NCBI GenBank assembly: GCA_028139285.1
Contig: JAOINI010000002.1
Span: 1 to 64,000, forward strand
Source: Candidatus Pelagibacter sp.
GTDB lineage: Bacteria; Pseudomonadota; Alphaproteobacteria; Pelagibacterales; Pelagibacteraceae
Direction: 5' to 3'
DNA: 64,000 bases
Part shown: piece by piece, positions 30,345 to 38,318 of the stretch
How positions within the stretch are numbered: the stretch's first letter is position 1
How the letters are laid out: each line of letters opens with the position of its first letter
Notes under the pieces: model-generated
Databases searched by the model: none
What the model was told of the DNA's origin: nothing
What the model saw: only the letters and a program-made list of their open reading frames with translations
Made by a program: the position numbers and the translations under genes

Positions 30345-30541
30345 TCTTTAAAAAAATAGGCAAGTAAAACTAAAACTATTATTGCAATAAATTGTAACAG
30401 TACCCTTAACTGCATAAGTTTATTTGAATATTTTTTACTAGTACTTCCACCTTTAAATAAAGTATAAATACCCATTATTAAAACTATGGCGACAGCACCT
30501 AATAAAGTAAAACCTATAAAGTTAAATAAAAATTCTGACAT
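30341..30541 (-). CDS. HIG1-domain twin-transmembrane protein
   Basis: A 66-aa protein with two membrane helices (about 8-28 and 46-63) joined by a basic loop, ending with NKLMQLRVLLQFIAIIVLVLLAYFF. This pattern matches the HIG1 (hypoxia-induced gene 1) family found in alphaproteobacteria and mitochondria, where members associate with respiratory chain complexes. Function here is inferred from the family only. It is divergent from the esterase gene with 15 bp between starts. Confidence 0.8.
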   Translation of the reverse strand: MSEFLFNFIGFTLLGAVAIVLIMGIYTLFKGGSTSKKYSNKLMQLRVLLQFIAIIVLVLLAYFFKD

Positions 30542-30556
30542 TGGTATTTTATCTAT

Positions 30557-31210
30557 ATGACCTTTTCATTAAATACAATTATTTTAGAGCCACTTTCTAA
30601 AGAAAAACCAAAGAATGCAGTAATTCTTTGTCACGGTTATGGTGGAGATGGAAAAGATATTTCAATTTTAGCCAGCTATTGGAGAGCACACCTGCCAGAC
30701 ACTATTATAATTTGCCCAGATGCACCTGAAAAATGCGCTGCAAACCCAACAGGTTTTCAATGGTTCGACTTAATGGATCAAACTCCTGAACAAATTTTAT
30801 CGAAATCTCTAGTAGCTGAGAATAAACTTAATAAATTTATAGATGAAGTTAAGGAAAAATATAATTTAAAAGCTAACGAAATTATCATTGGTGGTTTTAG
30901 TCAAGGTTGTATGATAACCTTACAAACAGGAATAAAGCGAAAAGATACTATAAACTCAGTTGTTGGCTATTCTGGTAGAATTATAAGTACTGAACATCTC
31001 TCTAAAAATATAATTTCCAGACCGAATATTATCTTAATGCATGGAGATCTTGACCAAGTTGTTCCAATAGAATCACTTCTTGAAGCAAAAGAATTTTTTG
31101 GAAAAAATAATTACGAAATTGAAACAAAAATATTTAAACACTGTGAACATCGTATACCAACCGAGGGGTCAAGTTTGGGTCTTCAATTCATTAAAAAACA
31201 TTTTAATTAA
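30557..31210 (+). CDS. Phospholipase/carboxylesterase family hydrolase
   Basis: Alpha/beta hydrolase of the Abhydrolase_2 group (acyl-protein thioesterase-like, YpfH-like). The oxyanion region is ILCHGYGGDG, the nucleophile is Ser in IIGGFSQGCM (about residue 115), Asp is in MHGDLDQVVP, and His is in KHCEHRIP, giving a full triad. The 217-aa length is typical. No signal peptide, so it is cytosolic. Substrate not deducible. Confidence 0.88.
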   Translation: MTFSLNTIILEPLSKEKPKNAVILCHGYGGDGKDISILASYWRAHLPDTIIICPDAPEKCAANPTGFQWFDLMDQTPEQILSKSLVAENKLNKFIDEVKEKYNLKANEIIIGGFSQGCMITLQTGIKRKDTINSVVGYSGRIISTEHLSKNIISRPNIILMHGDLDQVVPIESLLEAKEFFGKNNYEIETKIFKHCEHRIPTEGSSLGLQFIKKHFN

Positions 31211-31274
31211 TAAGTATTTTACCTGATACATAATTATAACTTGATAAAATTTTTCTTATCAGTTAGCTTCAATT

Positions 31275-31844
31275 ATGATTATTTCTTCTGTAGAAAAAGT
31301 TCCATTAGAAAAATGCCCAGCGTTAGTTCTTAATGCTGATTTTAGACCTTTGAGTTACTATCCCCTTTCAATATGGTGCTGGCAAGATGCAGTCAAATCA
31401 GTTTTTTTAGATAGAGTAAGTATCGTTTCGAATTACAAAAGAAAAATTAGAAGTCCATCTTTTGAAATGAATTTACCGAGTGTAATAGCTTTAAAAAATT
31501 TTATACAACCATCAAAAAATCCAAACTTTACAAGATTTAATGTTTTTTTGAGAGATAAGTTTGCTTGCCAATATTGTGGAGACAAAAAAGATTTAACTTT
31601 TGATCACCTTCTTCCAAAATCCAAAGGCGGTCTTACAGACTGGAACAACGTAGTTACAGCTTGTTCAAGTTGTAACGTTAAAAAAGGTGGTAAACTTTAT
31701 AAGGATTGTGATTTAAAATTAACAAATAAGCCTTACGCTCCAACTGTAGAAGATCTCCACAGAAATGGGAGAAATTTCCCACCGAATTTTTTACACGAAA
31801 GTTGGATGGACTATCTTTACTGGGATATTGAGTTAGAACCGTAA
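31275..31844 (+). CDS. HNH endonuclease family protein
   Basis: An N-terminal segment (ALVLNADFRPLSYYPLSIWCWQDAVKSVF) is followed by an HNH core from residue 97: two CxxC pairs (CQYCG and CSSCN) frame LTFDHLLPKSKGG...NNVVTAC with the catalytic His. The 189-aa length and this N-terminus match a widely conserved proteobacterial McrA-like group that is part of the core genome rather than a restriction system. No methyltransferase or restriction partner is adjacent. Its cellular role is unknown to me. Confidence 0.87.
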   Translation: MIISSVEKVPLEKCPALVLNADFRPLSYYPLSIWCWQDAVKSVFLDRVSIVSNYKRKIRSPSFEMNLPSVIALKNFIQPSKNPNFTRFNVFLRDKFACQYCGDKKDLTFDHLLPKSKGGLTDWNNVVTACSSCNVKKGGKLYKDCDLKLTNKPYAPTVEDLHRNGRNFPPNFLHESWMDYLYWDIELEP

Positions 31845-32378
31845 TTAAATTTTTTCAGAAATTGTAATAGCTATTCTCGATGAAGTTTTGATTACTTTAT
31901 CTAGTACCCCAAACAAACCTTTTTTTGTTGCACCATTGTCATAAGCTATATCTTTATGATCGAGTTCATCTTGTCTAAACTTCATAATTTTCTTTTTTAA
32001 CTCTTCTTCATCTTTTCCAAGTTTATATGTTTGATCTTTATAATGACCATCTATTACTTCTTCAACTGAAGCGGTACATAACATAGCTGCTTTCTCCCCC
32101 AGCATTGCCGTTCCAAAACCTAGAGTAACTCCCATTAAATCCCACAGAGGCAAAAGTTTAGTTGGCTTTATATCTCTCTTTTTAATTTCGTTATCAAAGT
32201 ACTCGTAATGCTCTCTTTCGTGCTCTTTCATTTCTTCAATTTTTCTTTTCAAAGATGCGTTTTGTTTGAAAGTTTTAAGAGCAAGTAATTGGCCTTCGTA
32301 GATTTTAATAGCCCCACGTTCTCCAGCGTGATCAACTCTTATAATTTCCTCTAAAGTTTTTTTATTAGTTTTATCCAT
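31845..32378 (-). CDS. coq7: 3-demethoxyubiquinol 3-hydroxylase (Coq7)
   Basis: Di-iron carboxylate hydroxylase of ubiquinone synthesis. Ferritin-like helices carry the ligands DHAGERGAIKIYEGQ (Glu), EHEREHYEYF (Glu, His), SVEEVIDGHY (Glu) and DELDHKDIA (Glu, His). The 177-aa length fits Coq7 without a mitochondrial presequence. Its stop abuts the HNH gene stop (convergent), and its start overlaps dsbB by 8 bases. Confidence 0.95.
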   Translation of the reverse strand: MDKTNKKTLEEIIRVDHAGERGAIKIYEGQLLALKTFKQNASLKRKIEEMKEHEREHYEYFDNEIKKRDIKPTKLLPLWDLMGVTLGFGTAMLGEKAAMLCTASVEEVIDGHYKDQTYKLGKDEEELKKKIMKFRQDELDHKDIAYDNGATKKGLFGVLDKVIKTSSRIAITISEKI

Positions 32379-32847
32379 AATTTTTAATTACTTTAATCAT
32401 AATACCACTTAATGATATGGATATAACTGTATTTATTGTAGCAAGTGAAAGTCCAAAAAACCTAAAAGTTACGTCTTTGCAGCTTATTGGAGTTTTATTT
32501 TGAAGTTGTTTAAACAAATCTTCTTTAGACATGTTTGTATTAGATGAACCCAAATCGCACACAAAAGACTCGTTAAAAAATCCTTGTTCAATCCCTACAT
32601 GGTAAAAAGAAACTATTGAACCAAAAATAAAAAATAACAGCACACTAACAGCAATTAATTTTTCAAATTTATTAAGTATAAATATTAACGAAATAAGTAT
32701 TAAAGAAGCTAAATAAGGTATCCTCTCAATTAGGCATAAATTACAAGGTTCATGCCCTAATACGTATTGAATGAAATAAGCTATAGCCAAAGATAAAAAA
32801 CTAAAAGCTAATATACTGTTTAAAATTAACTTATTGTTACTCAACAT
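32371..32847 (-). CDS. dsbB: Disulfide bond formation protein DsbB
   Basis: Four-helix inner-membrane protein that oxidises DsbA and passes electrons to quinone. I choose ATG 32847 (158 aa), which overlaps the yqaA stop by one base; the frame extends to 32913 but the extra 22 residues are within yqaA and unlike the family. The first redox pair is EPCNLC (Cys35, Cys38); the second pair is Cys97 and Cys123 in the long periplasmic loop. Adjacent coq7 makes ubiquinone, the electron acceptor for DsbB, although this neighbourhood may be coincidental. No dsbA lies in the window. Confidence 0.9.
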   Translation of the reverse strand: MLSNNKLILNSILAFSFLSLAIAYFIQYVLGHEPCNLCLIERIPYLASLILISLIFILNKFEKLIAVSVLLFFIFGSIVSFYHVGIEQGFFNESFVCDLGSSNTNMSKEDLFKQLQNKTPISCKDVTFRFFGLSLATINTVISISLSGIMIKVIKNYG

Positions 32848-33446
32848 TAGGTGAAAATTATATAAAGGACGACGGCTAAAACTACAATAAAAATTCCAGT
32901 TAAAGTAAACCATAGCGCACCTCTTTTTTCTATGAATTCACCAAATTTTTTACCAAAAAGAAATGTTAAATAAGAAACTAAGAAAAATCTTAGCCCTCTA
33001 GTAAATAAACATATAAAGAAAAATACTGGAAGATTATAGGCGATCACTCCACTGGTAATAGTAAAAACTTTAAAAGGAAGAGGGGTGAAGCCAGCTAAAA
33101 ACATAATTCCTAGCCAAGCTAAAAAACCACCTTTTGTAGACATCTTATCCTGCATCTCAAAAACTTTTTCCTCGTAACCATAAAATTCAATAATGACCAT
33201 CGATGCATCTAAAAAGAAAACTCCTAGCATGTATCCAAACAACCCTCCTATAACAGAGCCCGTTGTAGCTATAAGAAATATTTTAAGATAATCTTCTCTC
33301 TTTGCCACTACCATTGGAACAATCATTAAGTCAGGTGGAACTGGAAAAAAGAAACTTTCGATAAATGCTACAAAACCTAATAAAGGCTTTGAAAATTTAT
33401 GTCTAGCAAGCTCAACGCATCTATCGTATAATTTTTTTAAAATCAT
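32847..33446 (-). CDS. yqaA: YqaA-family membrane protein (VTT/SNARE-associated fold)
   Basis: About 199 aa with several membrane segments. The pattern GFVAFIESFFFPVPPDLMIVPMVVA, then ATTGSVIGGLFGYMLG and LAGFTPLPFKVFTITSGV, is the YqaA/DedA-like VTT fold proposed to act in lipid transport or membrane homeostasis. I choose ATG 33446 because the five residues added by the GTG at 33461 are not family-like. The ATG shares two bases with the oppositely oriented ATG at 33445. Confidence 0.85.
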   Translation of the reverse strand: MILKKLYDRCVELARHKFSKPLLGFVAFIESFFFPVPPDLMIVPMVVAKREDYLKIFLIATTGSVIGGLFGYMLGVFFLDASMVIIEFYGYEEKVFEMQDKMSTKGGFLAWLGIMFLAGFTPLPFKVFTITSGVIAYNLPVFFFICLFTRGLRFFLVSYLTFLFGKKFGEFIEKRGALWFTLTGIFIVVLAVVLYIIFT

Positions 33447-33630
33447 GAATTTAAAATGCACAATCCTTAGGTATCTGGCAAGTTTAATATTATCTACAGT
33501 TGCTATTTATTCAATCGTTATAGTTGCAGGAATGTTTGGCGCTGATTACGGGTTTTCGCCGGAGGGAACATTTATTATTTGGATTTTAATGGCTATTTTA
33601 ATTAATCAAAGTGTAACGTGGAAAAAATAA
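33445..33630 (+). CDS. Small two-helix membrane protein
   Basis: A 61-aa frame with two predicted membrane helices (about 9-30 and 41-55) and the charged ends NLKC and TWKK. Its TAA is immediately followed by the ATG of the next gene, suggesting co-translation. I recognise no family. Support is the hydrophobic pattern and the tight junction; the start codon overlaps the divergent yqaA start by two bases and has no Shine-Dalgarno sequence, so the exact start is uncertain. Confidence 0.6.
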   Translation: MNLKCTILRYLASLILSTVAIYSIVIVAGMFGADYGFSPEGTFIIWILMAILINQSVTWKK

Positions 33631-34680
33631 ATGTCCAAACCAATAGATCTTAAAACTGTAAAAATTTTTGAGCCTTTAAAAAAAAAACCGTCTTTTGAAA
33701 ACAAAATTTTTAATACATTAAATTCTGACCTAGTTTACGAAGTCTTATCTAATAATTCTAATGAAACAGTAACTTTGTGGTTCAAATTACAACAATCATG
33801 GTGCAATAATGCTTATAGCACCTTTAAAGATTACGATAGTTATTTAATTTTAGTTTATTTGGTAAATCAAGTTTTCCAAAAATATTCAGATCGTTTTCAA
33901 TATCTTACATTTCAAGAATTTTATGAAAAAGCCGAATTAAATATAGATAAGATTAACCTTATTGAGATTTCAAAAGAGCTTAATATTCCTAAAGAAACAA
34001 TAAGAAGAAAAGTTAATTTTTTGCAAAATCAAAATATAATTTTTAGAAAAGGGAAATCTATTATTTTTAATAATTCAATAAATCGTGTGCAAAAACCATC
34101 TAATTCAAAAAAAATGATGGCAAATTTTCTAGAAAAAACTAGCTCTATTCTTGGTAAAGAAGACTGGTTTGGAAGACCATTCACAAAAGAAGAAATCGAG
34201 AAATTTATAGATTCATACTTTACTATATGTTGGCAGCATTGGCTAAGACTTCAGATTCCTTTTTTAGTAAGACACAGAACTTTTTTTGGTGATTTAGAAA
34301 CGTGGAATGTTTGGGGTGCGATTGGTATCTCACAATTTACAGATTATTCAAAACAAGTAAAAGGCAGAGTTGTTGAAGATCCTAGAACTTATGCAGACTT
34401 ATATTTGCACCTTTTAAGACATACTCCTAAAAATGGAATAAATGCATCTTCTATTTCCGAAATTTCAACAATCCCTAGAGCCACTGTGATTAGAAAATTA
34501 AAATACCTTTTAAAACAAAAATTAGTTATCAAAAACAAAAAGCTAGAATATATGCTTTTACCTTCTCCTAAAAATATCAAATCCTTTGAAGAAAACTACA
34601 TGCAAAACCAAAAGCATAAAGCTGGTTTCGTAACTACAATTTTCGACCTCATGAAAAACTCTTCCTTTAAAGTAGAATAG
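33631..34680 (+). CDS. Double winged-helix DNA-binding protein, unknown
   Basis: 349 aa, family not recognised. Two helix-turn-helix-like stretches are visible: about residues 107-145 (EISKELNIPKETIRRKVNFLQNQNI) and about 272-305 (EISTIPRATVIRKLKYLLKQKLV), each followed by a beta-wing-like stretch. This is the layout of tandem MarR/Lrp-type winged helices. The segment between contains many Trp and Phe residues. It lies between a small membrane protein and a BASS symporter (14 bases downstream), so it may regulate that transporter (inference). A role in DNA or RNA binding other than regulation is possible. Confidence 0.65.
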   Translation: MSKPIDLKTVKIFEPLKKKPSFENKIFNTLNSDLVYEVLSNNSNETVTLWFKLQQSWCNNAYSTFKDYDSYLILVYLVNQVFQKYSDRFQYLTFQEFYEKAELNIDKINLIEISKELNIPKETIRRKVNFLQNQNIIFRKGKSIIFNNSINRVQKPSNSKKMMANFLEKTSSILGKEDWFGRPFTKEEIEKFIDSYFTICWQHWLRLQIPFLVRHRTFFGDLETWNVWGAIGISQFTDYSKQVKGRVVEDPRTYADLYLHLLRHTPKNGINASSISEISTIPRATVIRKLKYLLKQKLVIKNKKLEYMLLPSPKNIKSFEENYMQNQKHKAGFVTTIFDLMKNSSFKVE

Positions 34681-34694
34681 GAGCTTATGAAATT

Positions 34695-35540
34695 ATGGAA
34701 ATTGTAACTACAATAGCACCCGTTTGTCTTGCCATAATAATGTTCGGTTTAGGTCTTGGCTTAACGATTGGCGATTTTACAAGGGTCTTAAAAAATCCAA
34801 GAGACTTCTTAGTAGGTTTTTTATGCCAGGTTATTTTGCTTCCAATAATTGCTTTTATTTTAATTAATATTATTTCACTGCCACCAGAAATAGCTTTAGG
34901 AGTGATGGTAATTGCTGCAGCACCAGGAGGAGTAACATCAAATATTCTTACTAAATTTGCAGACGGAGACGTTGCTTTATCAGTAAGTTTAACAGCGATT
35001 GTCAATTTATTAAGTATTTTCATCGTACCATTAATAGTCTTTAATTCGGCTGAATTTTTAGGGATAGAGACTGCAAAAGATATATCAATGCTTAATATAG
35101 CATTGAAAATGTTCCTTGTAGTAACTGTTCCTGTTATTTTTGGAATGATTATTAGAAGTTTAATGACTAATTTTATTATTTCCAAAACTCTAATTATTCA
35201 AAGATTATCAGTAATTTTATTTTTAATAGTATTTATTGCAATTTGGGTAGAGGAATGGGACAGAATTGTTTCTTATATAACTAGAGCAGGGTTAATAGCT
35301 TTCATTTTAAACATGACAATGATTTTTGTTGGATATTATGTTGCAAAATTCCTGACATCAGGAATTGCACAAAGAAAATGTATTTCTCTAGAATGTGGCT
35401 TACAAAACGGAACTTTAGCAGTGTTCGTAACAACACAATTATTTGATGATATTGTATTCATGGTACCAACAGCAGCTTACGCTTTAATAATGTTTTGCAC
35501 CTCAATTATTTTTGTTCTCATAGTAAGAAAAATCAATTAG
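34695..35540 (+). CDS. Bile acid:sodium symporter (BASS) family transporter
   Basis: 281 aa, highly hydrophobic, with about nine or ten membrane segments. MFGLGLGLTIGDFTRVLKNPR, then VMVIAAAPGGVTSNILTKFADGDVALSVSLTAIVNLLSIF, are the conserved BASS (SBF) motifs, including the Asn-rich crossover region. The C-terminal CGLQNGTLA is also typical. Substrates in bacteria include organic anions such as pantoate and pyruvate; the sequence does not indicate which. A minus-strand frame over the same region is an antisense shadow. Confidence 0.87.
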   Translation: MEIVTTIAPVCLAIIMFGLGLGLTIGDFTRVLKNPRDFLVGFLCQVILLPIIAFILINIISLPPEIALGVMVIAAAPGGVTSNILTKFADGDVALSVSLTAIVNLLSIFIVPLIVFNSAEFLGIETAKDISMLNIALKMFLVVTVPVIFGMIIRSLMTNFIISKTLIIQRLSVILFLIVFIAIWVEEWDRIVSYITRAGLIAFILNMTMIFVGYYVAKFLTSGIAQRKCISLECGLQNGTLAVFVTTQLFDDIVFMVPTAAYALIMFCTSIIFVLIVRKIN

Positions 35541-35555
35541 ATTATTAGAAAAAAA

Positions 35556-35642
35556 GGGCGAATGGTGGAACTGGTAGACGCGCCGGACTCAAAATCCGGT
35601 GGTAGCAATACCTTGAGAGTTCGAGTCTCTCTTCGCCCACCA
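35556..35642 (+). tRNA. tRNA-Leu (CAA), CCA encoded
   Basis: The 7-bp acceptor stem GGGCGAA (35556-35562) pairs with TTCGCCC (35632-35638), followed by discriminator A and an encoded CCA (35640-35642). The anticodon stem CCGGA/TCCGG encloses loop CTCAAAA, anticodon CAA, reading UUG. A long variable arm and the TTCGAGT T-loop fit a class II tRNA-Leu. The next start codon lies only four bases after the CCA. Confidence 0.97.
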
Positions 35643-35646
35643 AGTT

Positions 35647-37323
35647 ATGGATATAAGTAAATTAAATAGCTTAGTTGAACTTTACTTTAAAAAGACAGAG
35701 GAAGTTGATGGTAAAAGACCATTTTTAAAATGGTTAAAACCAAATAAACAAACTTATAATTGGGAAGATATAACTGAAAGAATTTATAAGCTTACTACAA
35801 AAATTAAATCGTTAATACAACAAGGTGATAGATGTTTAATACTTTCTGAAAATAGACCATATTGGTTAATGACCGATATTGCTATCATGAATGCAGGCGG
35901 TATTTCAGTTCCTATTTTTACAACTTACTCAGCAAACGATTATGAATATATTTTAAATGATTGTAAGCCCTCATTGATATTTGTATCAAATCAAGATCAA
36001 TTCAATAAAATTAAAAAATTTATAAATAGCGATGTTAAAAAAATAATCTCTTTTGAAAAAATAGACAGTGACAGTTTATTAATTAAAGAAATATTAAGTG
36101 AAGAAGTTAATGAAAAAATAATTAATAAAGATTTAAAACGCAATATGCCTGCTTGTATAATTTATACATCAGGTACTTCTGGAAATCCAAAAGGAGTTGT
36201 TTTAAGTCATGGCGGCATTCTGTCTAACTGTGAAGGCGCAGTTGAATTATTAGAAGTTTTAACTAAAAAAAAAGATCCAGTATTTTTGACTTGGTTACCT
36301 TTATCGCATTCTTATGAACACACAGTTCAATTTATACAAATTATAGTTGGAGCAAAAGTTTTTTATGCCGAAAGTTTAGAAAAACTGATCTCAAATATGG
36401 GAATGGCAAAACCTACAATTATGACAGCTGTTCCAAGATTCTATCAAAATCTTTATACAAAAATAAATATGAATTTTGAGAAGCAATCTGGATTAAAAAG
36501 AACACTTATAAACCAGACATTAAATTTAGGTAAAAAAATACTCAAAAAAGATGAATTAAAATTAAGCGAAAAAATCACAAATTTTTTGTGTGAAAAATTA
36601 GTTAGAAAAAAAATTAGAAATCAGTTTGGAGGAAATCTCCAAGCCTTTGTATCTGGGGGAGGAGCCTTAGATCAAAATATAGGAGAATTTTTAAATGCTG
36701 TTGGTTTACCTACATTACAAGGATATGGCCTTACCGAAGCTTCTCCAGTTGTGAGCTGTAATTTGCCAGATTTAGTTAAGGTTGAATCGGTAGGACCACC
36801 GTTCAGAACTAATAAAGTCAGAATTGCAGAGGATGGAGAAATTCTTATTAAAGGTGAAAACGTTATGTTGGGATATTGGAATTTGAAAGAAGAGACAGAA
36901 AAGGTAATCAGAGATGGATGGCTTCACACTGGAGACATAGGAGAATTAGATAGTAATAATTATTTAAAAATTACTGATAGAAAAAAAGATATTATCGTAA
37001 ATCTTGGTGGAGATAACATTTCTCCTACTAAAGTTGAAAATATTTTATGTTTAGATGAAAATATAAAACAATCTTTTGTTTATGGAGATAAAAAAAATTA
37101 CTTAGTCGCGTTAATTGTAAGTGAAAAAGAAACTAATAAAGAAAAAATTAAACTTATAATTGAAAATACAAATAAAAGTTTGAATTTAACAGAAAGAATT
37201 AAAAAATTTGTATTAATTCACGAAGAATTTACAATTGAAAACGGAATGCTTACACCAACTTTAAAGTTAAAAAGAAAAGAAATAATTAAAAATTATAAAC
37301 AACAACTAGAAAATCTTTACTAA
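35647..37323 (+). CDS. Long-chain acyl-CoA synthetase (AMP-binding)
   Basis: Adenylate-forming enzyme activating fatty acids to CoA thioesters. P-loop YTSGTSGNPKGVVLSHGG lies near residue 173; GYGLTEASPVVS is the adenine-binding motif; DGWLHTGDIGELD and TDRKKDIIVNLGGDNISP hold the hinge and the C-terminal domain. At 558 aa it is near the lower end for long-chain (FACL/Faa-type) enzymes. The start is ATG 35647, four bases after the tRNA-Leu CCA, so the ribosome-binding region would fall inside the tRNA; no downstream ATG occurs before about residue 76. Chain-length preference unknown. Confidence 0.9.
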   Translation: MDISKLNSLVELYFKKTEEVDGKRPFLKWLKPNKQTYNWEDITERIYKLTTKIKSLIQQGDRCLILSENRPYWLMTDIAIMNAGGISVPIFTTYSANDYEYILNDCKPSLIFVSNQDQFNKIKKFINSDVKKIISFEKIDSDSLLIKEILSEEVNEKIINKDLKRNMPACIIYTSGTSGNPKGVVLSHGGILSNCEGAVELLEVLTKKKDPVFLTWLPLSHSYEHTVQFIQIIVGAKVFYAESLEKLISNMGMAKPTIMTAVPRFYQNLYTKINMNFEKQSGLKRTLINQTLNLGKKILKKDELKLSEKITNFLCEKLVRKKIRNQFGGNLQAFVSGGGALDQNIGEFLNAVGLPTLQGYGLTEASPVVSCNLPDLVKVESVGPPFRTNKVRIAEDGEILIKGENVMLGYWNLKEETEKVIRDGWLHTGDIGELDSNNYLKITDRKKDIIVNLGGDNISPTKVENILCLDENIKQSFVYGDKKNYLVALIVSEKETNKEKIKLIIENTNKSLNLTERIKKFVLIHEEFTIENGMLTPTLKLKRKEIIKNYKQQLENLY

Positions 37324-37454
37324 AAATTAAATTTTAACTTATTTAATTTGCTTAAAAAAACATTGATATTACTAACTTTTTTAAATTTTTAAAAAAATTA
37401 AAAAAATAATTATAAAAATTAAATTTTAAAACAAATTTACAAATTAATTTGTAT
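37324..37454. other. AT-only intergenic stretch
   Basis: About 130 bases after the acyl-CoA synthetase, almost entirely A and T, with no coding frame and no GC-rich hairpin. I see nothing specific here before the TTGACA at 37455. Confidence 0.6.
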
Positions 37455-37482
37455 TTGACATGAATCTTTTAATAATTAATGT
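37455..37482 (+). promoter_or_regulatory. Candidate promoter for the 23-codon basic ORF
   Basis: A perfect TTGACA (37455-37460) is followed after 16 bp by TAATGT (37477-37482), a weak -10. It precedes a 9-bp inverted repeat and the ORF, so a transcript of roughly 165 nt ending at the terminator at 37655 is expected. Confidence 0.5.
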
Positions 37483-37491
37483 TTAATTAAC

Positions 37492-37514
37492 AAACGAATC
37501 ATTAAGATTTGTTT
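37492..37514 (+). repeat. Leader hairpin before the basic ORF
   Basis: AAACGAATC (37492-37500) pairs with GATTTGTTT (37506-37514) through nine base pairs including one G:T, with a 5-base loop ATTAA. It ends six bases before the AAGGGAGA ribosome-binding site, so it may be a 5' UTR stabiliser or an operator. Confidence 0.55.
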
Positions 37515-37532
37515 AATAACAAGGGAGAAAAG

Positions 37533-37604
37533 ATGGCTAAAAGACGAAAAAAAGCTAAAAAGAAAACTAAAAAGAAAGCAAAAAAGAGAAGAAGAAGAAG
37601 ATAG
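37533..37604 (+). CDS. 23-residue Lys/Arg-only-type basic peptide
   Basis: ATG at 37533, TAG at 37602-37604. The peptide has 19 Lys/Arg among 23 residues (start MAKRRKKAKKK, end KKRRRRR), the rest being Met, three Ala and one Thr. A strong Shine-Dalgarno sequence (AAGGGAGA, 37520-37528) precedes the ATG, unusually good for this genome. Its own promoter, leader hairpin and terminator flank it. The composition resembles histone-tail or ribosome-bound basic peptides, so nucleic-acid binding is likely, but I know no named family. It could also be an incidental frame in a small RNA. Confidence 0.6.
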   Translation: MAKRRKKAKKKTKKKAKKRRRRR

Positions 37605-37619
37605 TTTTCTCTTTAACTA

Positions 37620-37656
37620 AACGCCCTTTTTATTCTTTAAAAAGGGCGTTTTTTTA
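37620..37656 (+). terminator. Strong intrinsic terminator
   Basis: AACGCCCTTTTT (37620-37631) pairs with AAAAAGGGCGTT (37639-37650) around a 7-base loop, followed by a T-tract. It ends the basic-peptide unit and lies just beyond the carD stop (37654), so it may also serve convergent carD transcripts, though the minus-strand U-tract is poor. Confidence 0.9.
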
Positions 37657-38316
37657 TTCTGTTTGTTCAGAAAGACTAACTCTTCCAAGAGCCTTGTCCA
37701 TTTTTTTTTGCACTTCTTCAGAAGTTGTTTTAAGGACAGCCTCAAATTCTGATTTTAACCTGTCATAAGCCTTTTCAAAAAGTTGTCTTTCAGAATAAGA
37801 CTGATCAGCAATGATATCAGTATTTTTATTTAAATCTTTAACGACCTCAGCTAATTCATAAATTTTCCCTGAATTAATTTTTTGATCATATTCTTGTGCC
37901 CTTCTACTCCACATTGTCCTTTTAATTTTTGGTTTAGTTTTTAATATGGATATACATTTGTTAATTTGATTGATTGAGGATATTGGTCTTAGCTTGGATT
38001 GCTGGTTTATTGGAACAGTTAAAGTTAATTTTTCTTTTTCAACTAAAATTTTGTAAAATTGTATATCTATTTCTCCTATCTTGGCTTTCTCAATAGCAAT
38101 AATTTTTCCGACACCATGTTTTGGATACACAACAAAATCTTTTATATTGTAAGCTTTTTTTTCAGAAGGTTGTTTTTTTACTTTTTTAATTTCTGGTTTT
38201 TCATCTTGCCCGGGCAAGATGTTTTTCTTTTCAGTTACTTTTAATGCTACTTTTGACTTAAGTTTTTTTGCTTTTTTTACTTTTTTTACTTTTTTAACTT
38301 TTTTCTTTTTAGACAT
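37654..38316 (-). CDS. carD: CarD/CdnL family transcription regulator
   Basis: RNA polymerase-binding protein that stabilises open complexes, notably at rRNA promoters. After a Lys-rich N-terminal extension (about 1-55) comes the CarD/TRCF interaction domain (DFVVYPKHGVGKIIAIEKAKIGEIDIQFYKI), then a helical DNA-binding domain with MWSRRAQEYDQKINSGKIYELAEVVKDL and SYSERQLFEKA. The 220-aa length is above the usual 160-170 because of the basic extension. It follows fdxA by two bases. Confidence 0.92.
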   Translation of the reverse strand: MSKKKKVKKVKKVKKAKKLKSKVALKVTEKKNILPGQDEKPEIKKVKKQPSEKKAYNIKDFVVYPKHGVGKIIAIEKAKIGEIDIQFYKILVEKEKLTLTVPINQQSKLRPISSINQINKCISILKTKPKIKRTMWSRRAQEYDQKINSGKIYELAEVVKDLNKNTDIIADQSYSERQLFEKAYDRLKSEFEAVLKTTSEEVQKKMDKALGRVSLSEQTE

Positions 38317-38318
38317 AA

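Noticed and set aside
31222..31262. Imperfect AT-rich hairpin between the esterase and HNH genes
   Set aside because: About 6 bp plus a bulge, no T-run, unlikely to be a real terminator.
31275..31844. HNH protein as part of a restriction or defence system
   Set aside because: No methyltransferase, specificity subunit or other defence gene is adjacent, and the conserved N-terminus fits a core-genome family.
34685..35185. 166-aa minus-strand frame
   Set aside because: It is fully antisense to the BASS transporter, is low-complexity (Ile/Thr/Lys/Pro) and matches no family.
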